Below, piece by piece: positions 22,734 to 35,220 of a DNA stretch of 64,000 bases. Location: positions 1,674,001-1,738,000 of the forward strand of contig JACZZP010000017.1 of the NCBI GenBank assembly GCA_015183035.1, read 5' to 3'. The number at the start of each line of letters is the position of its first letter. Within the stretch, counting starts at the first letter, position 1. Below the pieces are notes generated by a model. The model was given only the letters and a program-made list of their open reading frames with translations, did no database searches and was not told where the DNA came from. A program made the position numbers and the translations under genes. This DNA comes from Meloidogyne chitwoodi (Eukaryota; Nematoda; Chromadorea; Rhabditida; Meloidogynidae).

Positions 22734-24080
22734 TTAAATTTTAATTGTTCTATTTGGCATTGAAGTTTCTGGCATTGGGGCAATTTGATGAATATTTAAT
22801 GAATTTTGATTATTATTTTTACATTTAAAAATAACTTGTCTATAATTTCGTATTGTTACAATTGTTACCTTAAAATAAAATTAAAAATTAATTAAAAATA
22901 TTAAATTACAATTGGATTTAAAACAGCAACCAATGACCCCAAACTGCTAGTAAGAAATATTGCAATAGGTGAAGAATAGAGTCCAGGTAAATTAAATAAA
23001 AAATTCAAATTAGCAAATAAATTGGAAATAAATGTTAATAAAGGTAAAATAGCCTAAAAAATGTCTTAAAATTATTTTAAAAATTTAACCTGAGAAATCA
23101 AAACAATACTTATTTGTTTATTCATATTACGTATTTTACTCATTTCTATTCCTTTACAATGAAGATAAACATGAATTTGAATTCTTATTCCACAAAAAAT
23201 AATTATTAAATAATTAATTATTGTTAATGCTGAGGCATAATTAGCGACGAAATTGGATAAATCATTAGACTAAATATATAAATTTAAATTAATGGATTTT
23301 TTAATTTTAATCTTTACCCTTGCTCTAAGTCCAACAACATAATTTTTAATAGTATCATTATCTAAATCAAAAAGTTTTGCCAATTCATAATTTGTTAAAT
23401 GTTCATTTTCTGGAGTTGGATGATTTGCAATAAAAGCACAAACGTTTAAAATTAAAATTAAAATAATTACAGAAAAAATTAAAATTAATTGATGCTTAAA
23501 TTTAACATCAAGTTGACTAAATAAATTAAATATTTAAAGAATAATTATTTAAAATTACCAAACAACAGTTAAATAACGATAAATAAATAATGTACAAACA
23601 TTAATTGTTGTTAATCTTGCCATTAAATGGGTGAAACGAAGAATTATGTTTTGCCATGGATTTGGAAGGAAATGTATTGGTCCATAATTCCAGGTTGTAC
23701 CCACTCCATTATCAGAAGCATAAGTCTTTTTAATTTAAAATATTGTAATTTTGCTAATAAAAACATTAAAAAAACAAACACAAAAACAAAGTACACAAAG
23801 GAGAAACATCTAAAACATTTCTTATAAACAAAACAATTATAAAACAAACAAAACAATTATAAAACAAACAAAACAATATAAAACAACTTACAGGTTGAGA
23901 TATAGAAAAAGCAACAATAGCAATAATATCAACAAAACAAGTTTGTAATAATATTTTACTATAAACTTGCATTTCTTTCATTGTATAACGTAAAATTAAA
24001 TAAATTAATAATAAATTGGAAAATAATCCAAATGTTGCAAAACAAATAATAGTTGTAGAATATATTAATGCTACTCCCAT
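22734..24080 (-). CDS. Nematode 7TM chemoreceptor-like GPCR (copy 2)
   Basis: Six exons (24080-23892, 23725-23559, 23516-23318, 23269-23090, 23053-22910, 22868-22734) encode 337 aa, all in phase and at the same splice sites as copy 1. Hydrophobic helices include FATFGLFSNLLLIYLILRY, NYASALTIINYLIIIFCG and IAIFLTSSLGSLVAVLNPI, with Lys/Asn-rich loops and a short polar tail. There is no signal peptide, as usual for serpentine receptors. The candidate LTR lies only a few bases beyond the stop codon and could now provide the polyadenylation context. Intron 1 carries a longer run of an AACAATTATAAAAC-type repeat than copy 1. Ligand and subfamily unknown. Confidence 0.85.
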
Positions 24081-24520
24081 TATTTATTATAAAACAATTT
24101 AAAAATCTTTTTATTCAAATATTAATAATATTAGAATTCATTAAATAAAAAAAGTTTATGTGAATATTTTTATAAAATGTTTACAATAAAAAAATTTTTA
24201 AATATTTTCACATTAATATATTTTTTTTTAAAATGTGAGAAAAAGTTTAATTTTTATATTATTTTTTATCACTTTAATTAAAAGTTCAGTATATTAAGGA
24301 TAAAATTTTTAATTAAATTATTTTCAGCATTAGACTTTTACAAATAAATATTTAAAAAAAATATTTAATTATTATATTTTTTTTATTATTTAATACAACT
24401 ATTTAATAAATAAAATTTATTTAAAAAAAATTACAAATATTTTCTAGTACTAAAATTAACATAAAATAATGCTTATTCAAATAAAACTAAAAAGTCAAAG
24501 CTATCTAATTAATTTTTCTC
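24081..24520. other. AT-rich spacer
   Basis: The first 220 bp match the flank of chemoreceptor copy 1. The rest is A/T-rich and carries the 3' flank of the third protease gene. Nothing else seen. Confidence 0.5.
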
Positions 24521-25806
24521 CTATATTTTTGGCATTCCAAAAGAAATTTCTCCTTTCTCAATTCCACATTCATTTACTCCACGTCTCATTTTAAAATATC
24601 CTTTTTCACCAAATCCAGTACCCCATGAATTTTTAATTAGCCAAAAGTCAATTTTCTTGCCTGAACATGTTTGTGTTCCCCATCCCATAATAACGACTGC
24701 ATGTCCATTTAATTTTTGAGCATTCGCTGTTTTCTTAAAGTAATTTAATTTTAAAATTATTTAAATAAAAATTAATTACAAAATAAACTCCAGATTTATA
24801 TGCCATAAAATCTTTGTAGACCATAAAACAAGCTACTACAGGACCATTTGTTTGAATTTCTTTTTGAATGGCCTGTACAGTTGCACTATTTCCTTGTAAT
24901 GCTTTAACTGTTGTTGCTATAATTTTTTTATTAAATATTAAAAAATATGTAAGCGAATGTCATCACTCAATCTTAAGTTTGTAATTTAATTAGTCATCAC
25001 TCAATCTTAAGTCTGTGATCTAATTAGTCCTCCTTTAATCTTAAGTCTGTAATTTAATTACTCAATTTTTAAGTTTGTAATTTAAGTTTATCTTACTTAC
25101 CAAAATGTTTATCCTTTGAATAAGCTATTTTCCATTGTGAATTAGTACAGGATGATGTACATTGTTTTCTAGGAGTAGAACCAGATGAAGCATAAGGATA
25201 AGGTTTACAACCATCTTTAGTTTTATAATCAGTTCCTGTACAAACTCCTTTACTTTTAATAAAGTTCCAAGCTCCATAAGGATTTCCTCCTTTACATCCA
25301 TCAGAATTAGTTGAACAAGAAAACAAATCAAAAGCAGAAAATTGAGTAGAAGGATTATTAGCTGTTATTCCACCCTTTTTAGAATGTTCAATACAATAAC
25401 GATCACCAAAAGCAGATGCTGTAGATACTGACCAACAACTTCCACATTGTCCTTGATTTTGTATATTATTAAATACTGATAAACATTTTGGCCATTTTGT
25501 TCTAACATCAAAATCAATTTTTGTAGAACAATCTCCAGCAGAAACACCCTCTTCTTTGTCACACTGTGGAGGAGGGGCTGTTTGAGTATTATTCCCTTGT
25601 TCTGGAAAGTTAGCTCCACAAAGCATTTTTTGTTCGTTTGTTGGTAATAAACTAAATTTTGTTACTTCTGCTTTCCATATTCCCCCTGTAAGTCCATTAA
25701 TTTGAGCTACAAGGTTTTTAACCAATGAAAGGTCAAGTAAATCAGCAGAAATGTTTAAAATTAAAGTTAATTGAAATAAAATAAAAAATATATTTATTTT
25801 ATTCAT
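24521..25806 (-). CDS. Cathepsin B-like secreted cysteine protease (divergent)
   Basis: Three exons (25806-25101, 24916-24780, 24733-24521) encode 351 aa. It has a signal peptide (MNKINIFFILFQLTLILNIS), a short propeptide without the long acidic linker of the paired genes, and a C1A domain with catalytic Cys124 in NQGQCGSCWSV, His in LNGHAVVIMGWG and Asn in LIKNSWGTGFG. The GCKPYPYASSG segment and KHFG motif are cathepsin B-like; again the occluding-loop His pair is missing. Intron positions and phases are the same as in the two paired copies, so all three descend from one gene. The first intron (24917-25100) contains a short tandem repeat. Confidence 0.9.
24958..25090. repeat. Short tandem repeat in protease intron
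   Basis: A unit containing TCTTAAGTTTGTAATTTAAT, often preceded by GTCATCACTCAA, is repeated about four times with mutations inside the first intron of the divergent protease gene. Confidence 0.7.
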
Positions 25807-26955
25807 TTTTAATTAATTTTGAAATATTTTTTAATTTAAATGTTTTTTTTTTTTGTTAATTTAATTAATTTTAGAGGCATTTATATATTAAATAATTAAT
25901 TATTTGTTCATTTGATTTTTCAGACATTTTAATAAAAATATTATTTTATTTCAAATTTATTATTATTATTTTTGCACTTTTAGTTAACTTAAAAATTATA
26001 AATATTTATTTATAATTTAAAAATATTTAAATTTATTAAAATTTTGTCCTTTTTGACAGTTAAATAAATAATATTTATTTTTTTAAATTTTATATAATAT
26101 TTATTCGTCCAATAATAATATTAAATAATATTTTGGACATTTACATATGTATCTAAAAAAATAATTAACTGAATTTATCAATTTAATAATTGAAATAAAA
26201 ATAAAACAATATTTTTAAATTATTCTATGACTAGTAAAACATATTTTAAAGTAATAATATCAATAAAAAAATTTTGTAACAAAAATGAAAAATTGAAAAA
26301 AAAAATAAGGAAAAAGATAAATAGAGATTGGAGAAAATTTAAATTTTATTTTTAATTTTTTTAGTAAACATTTTATTTAATTAATCCAATCTCTACAATA
26401 AAAACAAAAAAGGAATACTTAAACAAAAATTAAAATTAATACAAAAATAATTTTTAATTATTGAGATTTAATTGAAAGAAACAATTAAAATAATTATTAC
26501 AATTTTTTGTATGCTGGGACGTTAAGGCTTATAAAAATACAAGTTTATTAAAGTTTGTTGTTTATATAAACTTAATTTATTTTATATTTTTAAGATTGTA
26601 CTTCAAGATTGCTATTTTATTTAAGAGTAAGTGCATAAATCTTTTCTTGCTTCAAGTTTATTTTTAAGTTTTATATGTTTCAAGTTTATGAACTTTTTAA
26701 AGTTCAATATTTAATTATATTTTGATACTGATTTTTGGTAAAATGATGTTTTTGATAAATTTTTTAATTTTTGTTAAAATTAAAAATATAAAATTATTTT
26801 AAAAAAGGATAGAGAAGAGTGGCAAAATTATACATAATATATTAATGAGCAAAAATTCAAATAAAAAAATCTATTAAAAAAATATTCAAAGACGAGCGCC
26901 ATGTCTTTCAGAAGAGTACCTTTAAAAAATCAAAATTTCTTATAAACATAAAATT
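25807..26955. other. Spacer between protease and integrin genes
   Basis: AT-rich, no gene recognised. It contains the start-side flank of the protease and the 3' flank of the integrin gene. A GGAGAAAATTTAAATTTTATTT region with an inverted partner (GATTGGAG at 26325 and CTCCAATC-like words around 26387) forms a small hairpin. CAAGTTTATT words occur at 26540-26700. Confidence 0.5.
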
Positions 26956-29900
26956 TTACATTTGTGGAGGAGCATATCTAGCACCACTATCTGCATAATG
27001 ACCACCATTTGTATGACCTCCATCAACAGTATCACTTTCATAGCCTGAAACTGCTTTTTCTGCTGGTCGTAAACGAGCCTTTTCTTGAGGAGGTGGACGA
27101 GTACGTTTAAAGAAACCACACTTTAATATAGTAAAATTATTAATTTTAAAATAAAAAATAACCTGATAACAACAGAAGATTATTACGGCAAGTAGCAATA
27201 ATGCTATTAAAATTGCCAAGAGCCATAGCCACCACTAAAAACGAAAAATTTAATTTTGATTTATCAAGTTTATTTTGTTAACTAACTGGAAGTTCCAAAG
27301 TTCCTGCTTCAGGGTCTGTTGGATTCACTTCAGTATTAACAGCAAGTAGCAAAGGAGGCGGTGAATATTTAGGAGCAAATGGCAAAGCACTAATTCTAGC
27401 TAAAGCTAAAGATGAAATATCACCATCTAAATGATCCTCATCAATTAATGTATTCAGCCATAATCGAGAAAAAACTTCAACTAGAACATATTCGTTTTCT
27501 TCTAAACGGCTAATATCACATTCAATATGAGTACAGTTATGTGCAGCACAATTCTAAATTTTAATTAAATATTTTTGAGGTTTCAGGTTTATATTTTTAA
27601 GTTTCAAGTTTATTTAAATTTCAAGTTTCTTTTCAATGTTTCAAGTTTATTTTTTTATATTACAATTGTTGTTCTTCCTAACTGTCCATGATATTCAATA
27701 GCACCCCCTGCTTCTTTTGCTAACTGAACTGCATCTCGAAGCATTTGCTTTTGTGCTTTAAGATTTCTTTGAATTGCAGTTTGTCGACGATTTCTACCAT
27801 TATTATCATCAAACTCATTATTTTCTTCTCCTTTTAAAGCATTTTGTTCAGATTTTCCACCTTGTCCATATTGATGTTGTGGTGTTTCAATTTCCTCCTC
27901 GTCTTCATTAGATTCATCTAAATATACTTCGCCATCATCAATAGCACTGATTGGACTATCTGTTGCCATATGTTTGTTAGAAATCTATGAAAAAAAATTT
28001 AAGTATTTTTATTTTTTATTAAAAACATTTATGCTTCAAAAATTAGTACCGCTAAATTTGCTGAATTTATATTTTGTGGTTGATTTAATCTACATTTAGC
28101 TTTTTTTGAACCACTAACAAAAGGTTGATCAATTAAATATAGAAGATAATTACCACCCTCAGAATAAGATGGCCAAAATATATCTAAAGTTGCACCGCTA
28201 ATAGCACTAGGTCCTTTATTTGTTACCTTTATAAAAATAAATTATATATAAAGTGTTTTTATTTAAGTTTCTTAATGTTTATTTTATTAAGTTTGATTCA
28301 TTTTATATTTTATGTAAATTTTAATTTTGAAGCAAATATGTTACGCTTGTTTTTTTAATATTTAATTTTTCTACATTTCTTCGGTTTAGTTAATTTGCTT
28401 CATTTTAAAGATAAATAAAAATACTTGAAAAAGATGACTAACAACAGGACCAATATCAAAATCAAATGTTGCAGCTACTCCCTGTGAACGATTACGAACA
28501 GAATAATCTACTTGAGGAGGAGTACTTCTTCCACTTAATCCAATTTGTGCATTAATTTCTATTGGAATACGTAAAATAATTTGATTATCGCTTTCGGCGC
28601 CTTTTGCTTCCTCATTTGTGCTTAAAAGAATTTTTTAAATTAATTTATAAGTTACAAGTTTATTAATGTTTCAAGTTTATTTATTAATGCTTCAAGTTTA
28701 TTTATTAATGTTTCAAGTTTATTTATTTATTCAAAAAGTACCTATTTACACCCATTTTTAACTCTACAAACTCTTTAGACATATCAACATCATTTCCTCG
28801 AAGCTTGAAGCCAAAATTAGCTGTAGCACCTGCTGGTAGAGGATTTCCAATATCACAAATAAATTCATAAGGTTCTTGATTATTTTTTTGTAGTTGTTGT
28901 TGTTCAGCAGGAGAACAACTCACAGAATACTAAAAAAATAAATAAAAAATAATTTTTAAATAAAGTTTACTTTTGTTTCATAATTTTCAATTCCTCCATA
29001 CTCAAAACCAGGTGGAATTGCAACAGTATATTGTGTAAGGTAAGAATCCTCTCCTTTGTTCTCTACACTAATATTAAGAATTAATGTTTGGTCTTGCGCA
29101 CCAATTGTAAATTTATCTTTTGCACTGAAGAAATATATTAATTATTAAATTTTATTTAAAAAAAATAAATTTACGGTCTAGCAGTAATATGTAAATCAGG
29201 CACACAAATGTTGTCTTCTCCACAGTCTTTTTCTATAATTAATTCTGTATTTAAACCCTCAACTAGTGTTGTATCAACGGCAGGTTCTAATTTCCCTGGA
29301 GTACCGCTTTCCATGTAACTGTAGTTAACGGAAATGAGAATCGGTGATATTTTGTCTCTTATTGTATCCTAATAAATATGTTTATTTATTAAAGTTTTAA
29401 TACTAACAAGTTGTTTCAAGTTTATTTTTAATATTCCTAAAGTTTATTAGGTTTGTAATAAAGTTTTAAGTTTGTAATTAATGTTTCAAGGTTTTAGGCT
29501 TGTAAGTTTTAATATTTCAAGTTAAATAATATCATGTTTTAAGTTGTTTTAATTATTTACTAACCGGAATGTATATTTCATAACTTTCGCAATGTTCTCT
29601 TCCTTTTGTAAGTGTCAATATATGTTCTATCCTATCAGGCTGATCTCTACTTGATGATGCTGGATGTACCCGAATATTGGGATCCCGACGCTTTTCTAAT
29701 TCTGAGCGTGAAAAAAATGCTCGAGAGGAAAGACCCTTTTTGAGTGCATCAAGATGTATTTCTACTTTAAGAGCAATTTGTTGATGATCAGCACCGGCAA
29801 GTTTGCCAGTATATTTGAGACATAGCCTTAGGCGGTCACTAAAATAATAATATTTTATTAAAAGAAAATAATTTAAAGTTCAAAAAAACCAAGGCATTCG

Positions 29901-32507
29901 CCCAAACTCTGTTACACATTGTTTCTCATCCAAATTAATTGTTTTCCGTGTAGTTCTAACAGAACCCAAAACTTGAATCACAGGGCGACTACGAAGCACT
30001 GCAGCCTGATTACTCTTGAAAGCACCAATGGCAATATCTTATAGAAAAATTGAAACAAAATTAATTTTAATTTCTTTCAATAATATACCAGGATAGCCAT
30101 TCCCATCAACATCACGACCACCGCGAAGAGAAAAACCAAAAGTCCTCATATCTCTGTGAACATCACTAGCCAATATCCTTTGTGTATATTTCTCTCTAAT
30201 CCCTTCAGATGAACCATGGAATATGTAAACAATACTAAAATTAATTTTAAAATGTTGTAATATTTTTTTTTAAATTTACCCGCGACCATCCTCTCCATCA
30301 TATGGCGCACCAACAAGCAAATCTAAAAAATATTTAATTAAAAACAATTTTATTTAATTAAATATTCAACCCTGAAATCCATCCCCATTCAAATCGCCTG
30401 CAGCAGCCAAAGAATAACCAAAACGGCTCCATTGTTCATGACCCAAAATATAAATAGGGTCTCGAAATGTTCCAACACCCGTTTGAATATAAACACTAAT
30501 TTTGCCAATCTTAAAAAATTTAAGTTAAAAAAAATTATTTTTAAAAATTAATTAATTAAATAACATCATATTGTGGTTTTCTTTCTTGAGTTTTTCCATC
30601 AACATTTGCCCAATTAATATAAAGAGGTGAACCAACAACAATATCCTGTTTAGTGAGAAAATAAATTTTAAAACTTGAACAAATATTATTTTATAATGCT
30701 TAAACTTTAAAAAATAATAATCAAGTTTGTTTTCTTTTTATTGCTTCAACTTTATTTAAATTAAGCTTGTGTTTTTTTAAAGAAAGTTTTTAAAACATGA
30801 AATAGTTTCAAGATTATTTTTTCAAGTTTGTAAATTTAAGTTTTAAGTTTCTTACTGAAAGTCCATCATTGTTTAAATCTAAAACTGCAAGTGAAGCACC
30901 AAAATATTGACCTCTTTGACCGTCTTTTTCTGTTAAATTAGTAATTGGTCTGAGTTGTCTTGTATAAATTGAAACCTTAATAAATTTAATTCTATTTATT
31001 TTTATTTAAAAAAATATTTACCATTCCAATAAGTTCATTTCCTCTAGGTACACCAACAACTATATCATCTATTTTGTCACCATCGAAATCACCTGTAGCT
31101 GTTGAATAACCTTAAAAATTATTTATAAATGTTTATCTAATTTAATTAAAAAATTTATTTATTTTTCTTTATATTTTTTCTGACCAAGTTCTTGATTGTC
31201 TGTATTTGCTGGTCCATCAGCTGTATTAGGTCTATCCGTTATATTATGTATATTTTGAGAGAATACTGATCCCTATATAATTAAATACTTATAATTATTA
31301 TAATAAAATAAAAATCTACCTGCCAATACCAAGCACCCGGTGCTGAAATAAAAAGCCTTTCATTACCAAAATCGGGAACAGCAGCACTAAATCCACACAT
31401 TCCATAACCTAGACGATGATGACCATGACGGGCAGCTAAAAAATATTTAAAAAAATATTTTATTTTTTTTTTTACGTTCTTGTCGGCATGGAGCAAATTC
31501 TTGAATTTTTGTAAAATAATTTAAGGAATAATAACAACTTCCTACAGGTTCAACTACATCAAATTTAGCAAAGAAATATTTATAATGAGGAGCACAAGCC
31601 TTTGAAAAAAATTTATTTTAAATTTTAAAAAATTAAAAAAAAAACAATTTTTAAATTTATCCTTATTTTTTTATTTATTAAAAACTTGTAAAATTGCAGC
31701 ATCGAGTTACAATTATGATAATTAAAAATACATATAAACTAACTTAATTTCAAGTTTGTAAATATTAATTATTAAAACTTGAAATACAAAATAAGTTGTA
31801 AAATAAATAAACTTAGTTTCAAGTTTGTAAAAAATAGTTTTACTTTAAAACTTAAGTTTGTAAATATTTTAATTAAAACAATTTTTAATTTAATTAAATT
31901 AACTTACAAGAACATTATCACCATTTTTAGAAGAAACAATTGTTGCTCCAAACATTTGATGTGATTTTTCTTCTATTGGTAAAAGAGAAGTTCCATTAAG
32001 TCTGAGCTCATTTCCTTTAAAAAATATATTTTTTTTAATTAAATTAAATTAAAAATAAATTACCTTTTTGATCAAAAAATATTTCTACACATAAATTAGT
32101 ATCTACTTCACATCCATAAACAGCCCCAGTATTTTGTAGCCGACGCTGTGATGTTTGGGCAAATGGAGCACCAACTAACAGACTTAAAAAAAAATAATTT
32201 AAAAAAATTTAAAAAAAAATTGTTTTTTATTTTATTTTTAAAATTGAATTTTTTTCATTTTTATCAAAAAAAATAATTTTTACGTTAATTTTTTTGTTCT
32301 AGCATCTCTATAAGCAAAATCTACAGTATACCCAAATCCAGTATTTGGACGTCTATGTATTTGAGCATTTTTAGTATCAACATTAAATGCTTTAATTTCA
32401 ATAATTAAATAATTGAATAAAAATAAATAAAAATAAAATAAAATTTTATTTTTATTATTATTTAAAGGCTTCTTTTTAATTGAAGAAGTTGGAGAAAATA
32501 TAGGCAT
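26956..32507 (-). CDS. Integrin alpha subunit
   Basis: Twenty-three exons, all in phase, 1177 aa: 32507-32284, 32182-32064, 32014-31908, 31599-31476, 31435-31320, 31272-31185, 31110-31022, 30975-30856, 30645-30565, 30509-30371, 30322-30280, 30234-30089, 30037-29890, 29838-29565, 29368-29175, 29124-28971, 28929-28742, 28620-28443, 28226-28050, 27984-27664, 27553-27287, 27234-27163, 27120-26956. An N-terminal signal/anchor segment leads into a beta-propeller with calcium loops such as [27 protein letters not shown] and DVDGNGYPD. Leg domains follow, then a basic RNRRQ site typical of heavy/light-chain cleavage, a TM helix ([16 protein letters not shown]) and a tail with CGFFKR. No inserted I-domain. 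It pairs with a beta integrin at the cell surface to bind matrix. Nematodes have two alpha types (PAT-2 and INA-1 in C. elegans); which one this is was not decided. Confidence 0.93.
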
Positions 32508-33429
32508 AATTTTAATTAATTTATTAAAGCCAATTTTCTATTTAAATAAAATTAAAATTTAAAATTAAAAAAAAAATAATTTAAAAGGGGAGAATATCTG
32601 AATAATTAAAAATTATTTTTTAAAATTAAAAAATTAAAAAAAAACTATAAAAAAAATATCTTAACTAAAAATAATAAAATAATCACCTACGGGCAATAAA
32701 AAAAGACTTCTTATTTACGGATCAAAATTAAGTAAAAAATAAAAAGAAAATAAAAAAATAGTTTCTCTTTCTGTCATTCCCCCCACACATATCTACATAT
32801 GTTTTTTAAGCATTAAAAAGACAAAAAAATAAAAATAATTTAAAAAAAGGCAATGAATCAACAGACCTAGAAGAAGAAGAAAAGAAGAAAAATGTTTTTT
32901 TTCTTCCATTTTTTCTTTTCAATTTTTTGTGATTTATTTAGATTATATTTGTAAGTATTAGCACAATTAAACATTTTTTTATTTATTTTTTAAAATATAT
33001 TTTAGAAAGGAAAATTAAATTTTTAAAATGTTAAAAATAAATGAAAGAGAATTAAAAAAAAATAAATAAAATAATTTAAAAAAAGTATTTATTTTAATTA
33101 ATTTATACCCTAAAAATATATTTAATATTTATTTAATAAATATATTTACAAAAAATTTAATTATAAAAATAATTTTAAGGTAAGTAAATACTGTATTAAT
33201 AAATTAATTAAATTATTTAAAATAAAAATATTTAAAAAATAAAATATATATTTTTAAATAAAAAAAGAAAAGTAAATTTCTGCAACAGAAGGCAACTAAA
33301 TATATTCTCTACTAATTTATTTATCCTCTCAAACTTTTTTTGGAAGTGATTTAGCCTCAAAAATAGAGCCAGAAGTAAAAAAGAAAAGAGAAAATAACAG
33401 AGTGTTAAGTGTATGTCTTTAATAAACTT

Positions 33430-33530
33430 GGATATTTCTCTCTCTTTCTCTCTCTCTCTTCTCTTCTTTTCTTTTTTTAATAAATCCGCCTCCGCTAAGA
33501 GAAACATTAAAAGAAGAGAGAGAGAGAAAA
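33430..33530. repeat. CT tract with inverted GA tract
   Basis: A pyrimidine tract (CTCTCTCTTTCTCTCTCTCT and further CT) at about 33437-33475 is followed 30 bp later by AAAAGAAGAGAGAGAGAG at about 33508-33526. The two can pair as a hairpin or form purine/pyrimidine strand asymmetry. It lies about 0.9 kb upstream of the integrin start. Confidence 0.6.
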
Positions 33531-34917
33531 ACAAAGTTTTTTATTTAGTAAAAGAGAGAAACAGAACAACGACAACTGTTGTTTTGTTTTTGTGATTTTT
33601 ACTAATTTTTATATTTATTTATTTATTTGAGTTATATATAATAAATATATTTTGGGATATTTATATATTAATTTTATTAAAAGAAAAAATTAAATTAATT
33701 TAAAATAAAAAAGAGAGACAGATATTGTCCTTTTTTGTATAATTCTTTCATTTTTCTTATTTAAATATTTGAACTTTTAATAAAAAATTTATTTTTATTT
33801 ATAAAGTAACAAAATATAAACTTATTTTGAGTAAAAAAAAGAATAAAAAAAAGAAATAATAAAATTGAGGATATTATTGATCTGATCAGATAATAGTGGG
33901 GGAGGATATATATAAGAAGGATAAATTAAAAAAAATAAAATAAAAAATTAACCTGGATTTTTTTAATTTATAAAATTAAAAAATTAATAATCTTATGAAT
34001 TTTTTAATTTTAACTTTTTAGGAATATATTTATTATTTATTAAAAACAATAATTAAATTAATATTTTCTTTTTTTAATTAAAAAAAGAAAATATTAAAAA
34101 TAAATTCAAGAGATCATTTTTCTCTTTAAATTGACCAAAAACTTTTCTTTTTTTTTAAAGGAAAATAATAAAAAAAAGAAATTAATTAATTAAATAAAAG
34201 AAAATAAAAGTGAAGAGAAACAATTGTTTTTAAATAAATAAAAATAAAATTTATTTGGAAAAACAAAAATCACTTTTTATAGCTAATAATAACCAATTCT
34301 TTTTTTTAATAATAAAAAAAATTAGTAAATCAAAATAAAATAAAAAGATTTAAAAAAATATATTTATTTATATTTCCCTAGCGGAATTAGTGCCTAAAAT
34401 TAAATAAAAAAGAAGAGAATAAATGCTAAAATTGAAATAAATAAGTGACCAGTAATTTACCAAAAATTTTTTTAAATAAACTTGAATATATAAAAGAATT
34501 GAAAAAAGCCAAAAATTATTTTTAAAAATAAAAAAATTTTTTTTTATTTTAATTTTTTAATATAAATATTTTAATTATTTTTTATTAAAATAAATTTGGG
34601 AAAAAAATTTTTTTCTTTTAAATTTAAGGGTAAATATGCGCAATAAATTATTAAATTTTTTTAAAAAAGGAAAATCAATTTTTTGCAATAAATTGAAAAA
34701 TAAAAAATGGAAAAAAATAAATTAAAAATATAAAAAAAATAATTTTTTAAAATTTAATAAATAAAATAAATATTAGAAAATATTTAATATTTAAATAATT
34801 ATTTAATAATAAATAACTTTATTTAATATGCGCAATTGACTTATTTATTCATGCAAAACGAAAGTACAAATAAATTAAAATAAATAAATAAAATGATGAA
34901 TTAAATAATTTTTAGGT

Positions 34918-35220
34918 GTTTAAAAAAAGTTGCAAGTTTAATGTTGTTTTTGAATAAAATTAAAATAATAATAAACTTTCCGTAAAGTTTATTTTTATAA
35001 ATTACAACTGTAAAAAAGTTGTAAGTTTAGTGTTGTATTCTCCCTAAACTTGCAACTTTTTTACAATTGAATTTACAAAAATAAACATTCCGGAATATTT
35101 TTATGCTTCTGAATTACAACAAAGTTGCAAGTTTAATGTTCTTTTCTCCTTTAAATAAATAAAAACTTTCCGGAAAATTTTTATTTTATAAATTACAATT
35201 GTAAAATAAGGATTGTAAAT
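34918..35220. repeat. Threefold repeat with inverted middle copy
   Basis: A unit with AGTTGCAAGTTTAATGTT followed by AAACTTTCCGGAAAATTT-like and ATAAATTACAATTGTAAA words occurs about three times; the middle copy (about 35035-35090) is inverted (AAACTTGCAACTTTTTTAC). The result is a complex fold-back. No coding capacity. Confidence 0.65.

Larger units (their letters stand above)
22205..24300. repeat. Direct duplication unit 2 (chemoreceptor)
   Basis: Second unit of the duplication that also covers 11340-13000, in the same orientation, interrupted by the 386 bp insertion. Similarity runs past both ends of the gene. Confidence 0.85.
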
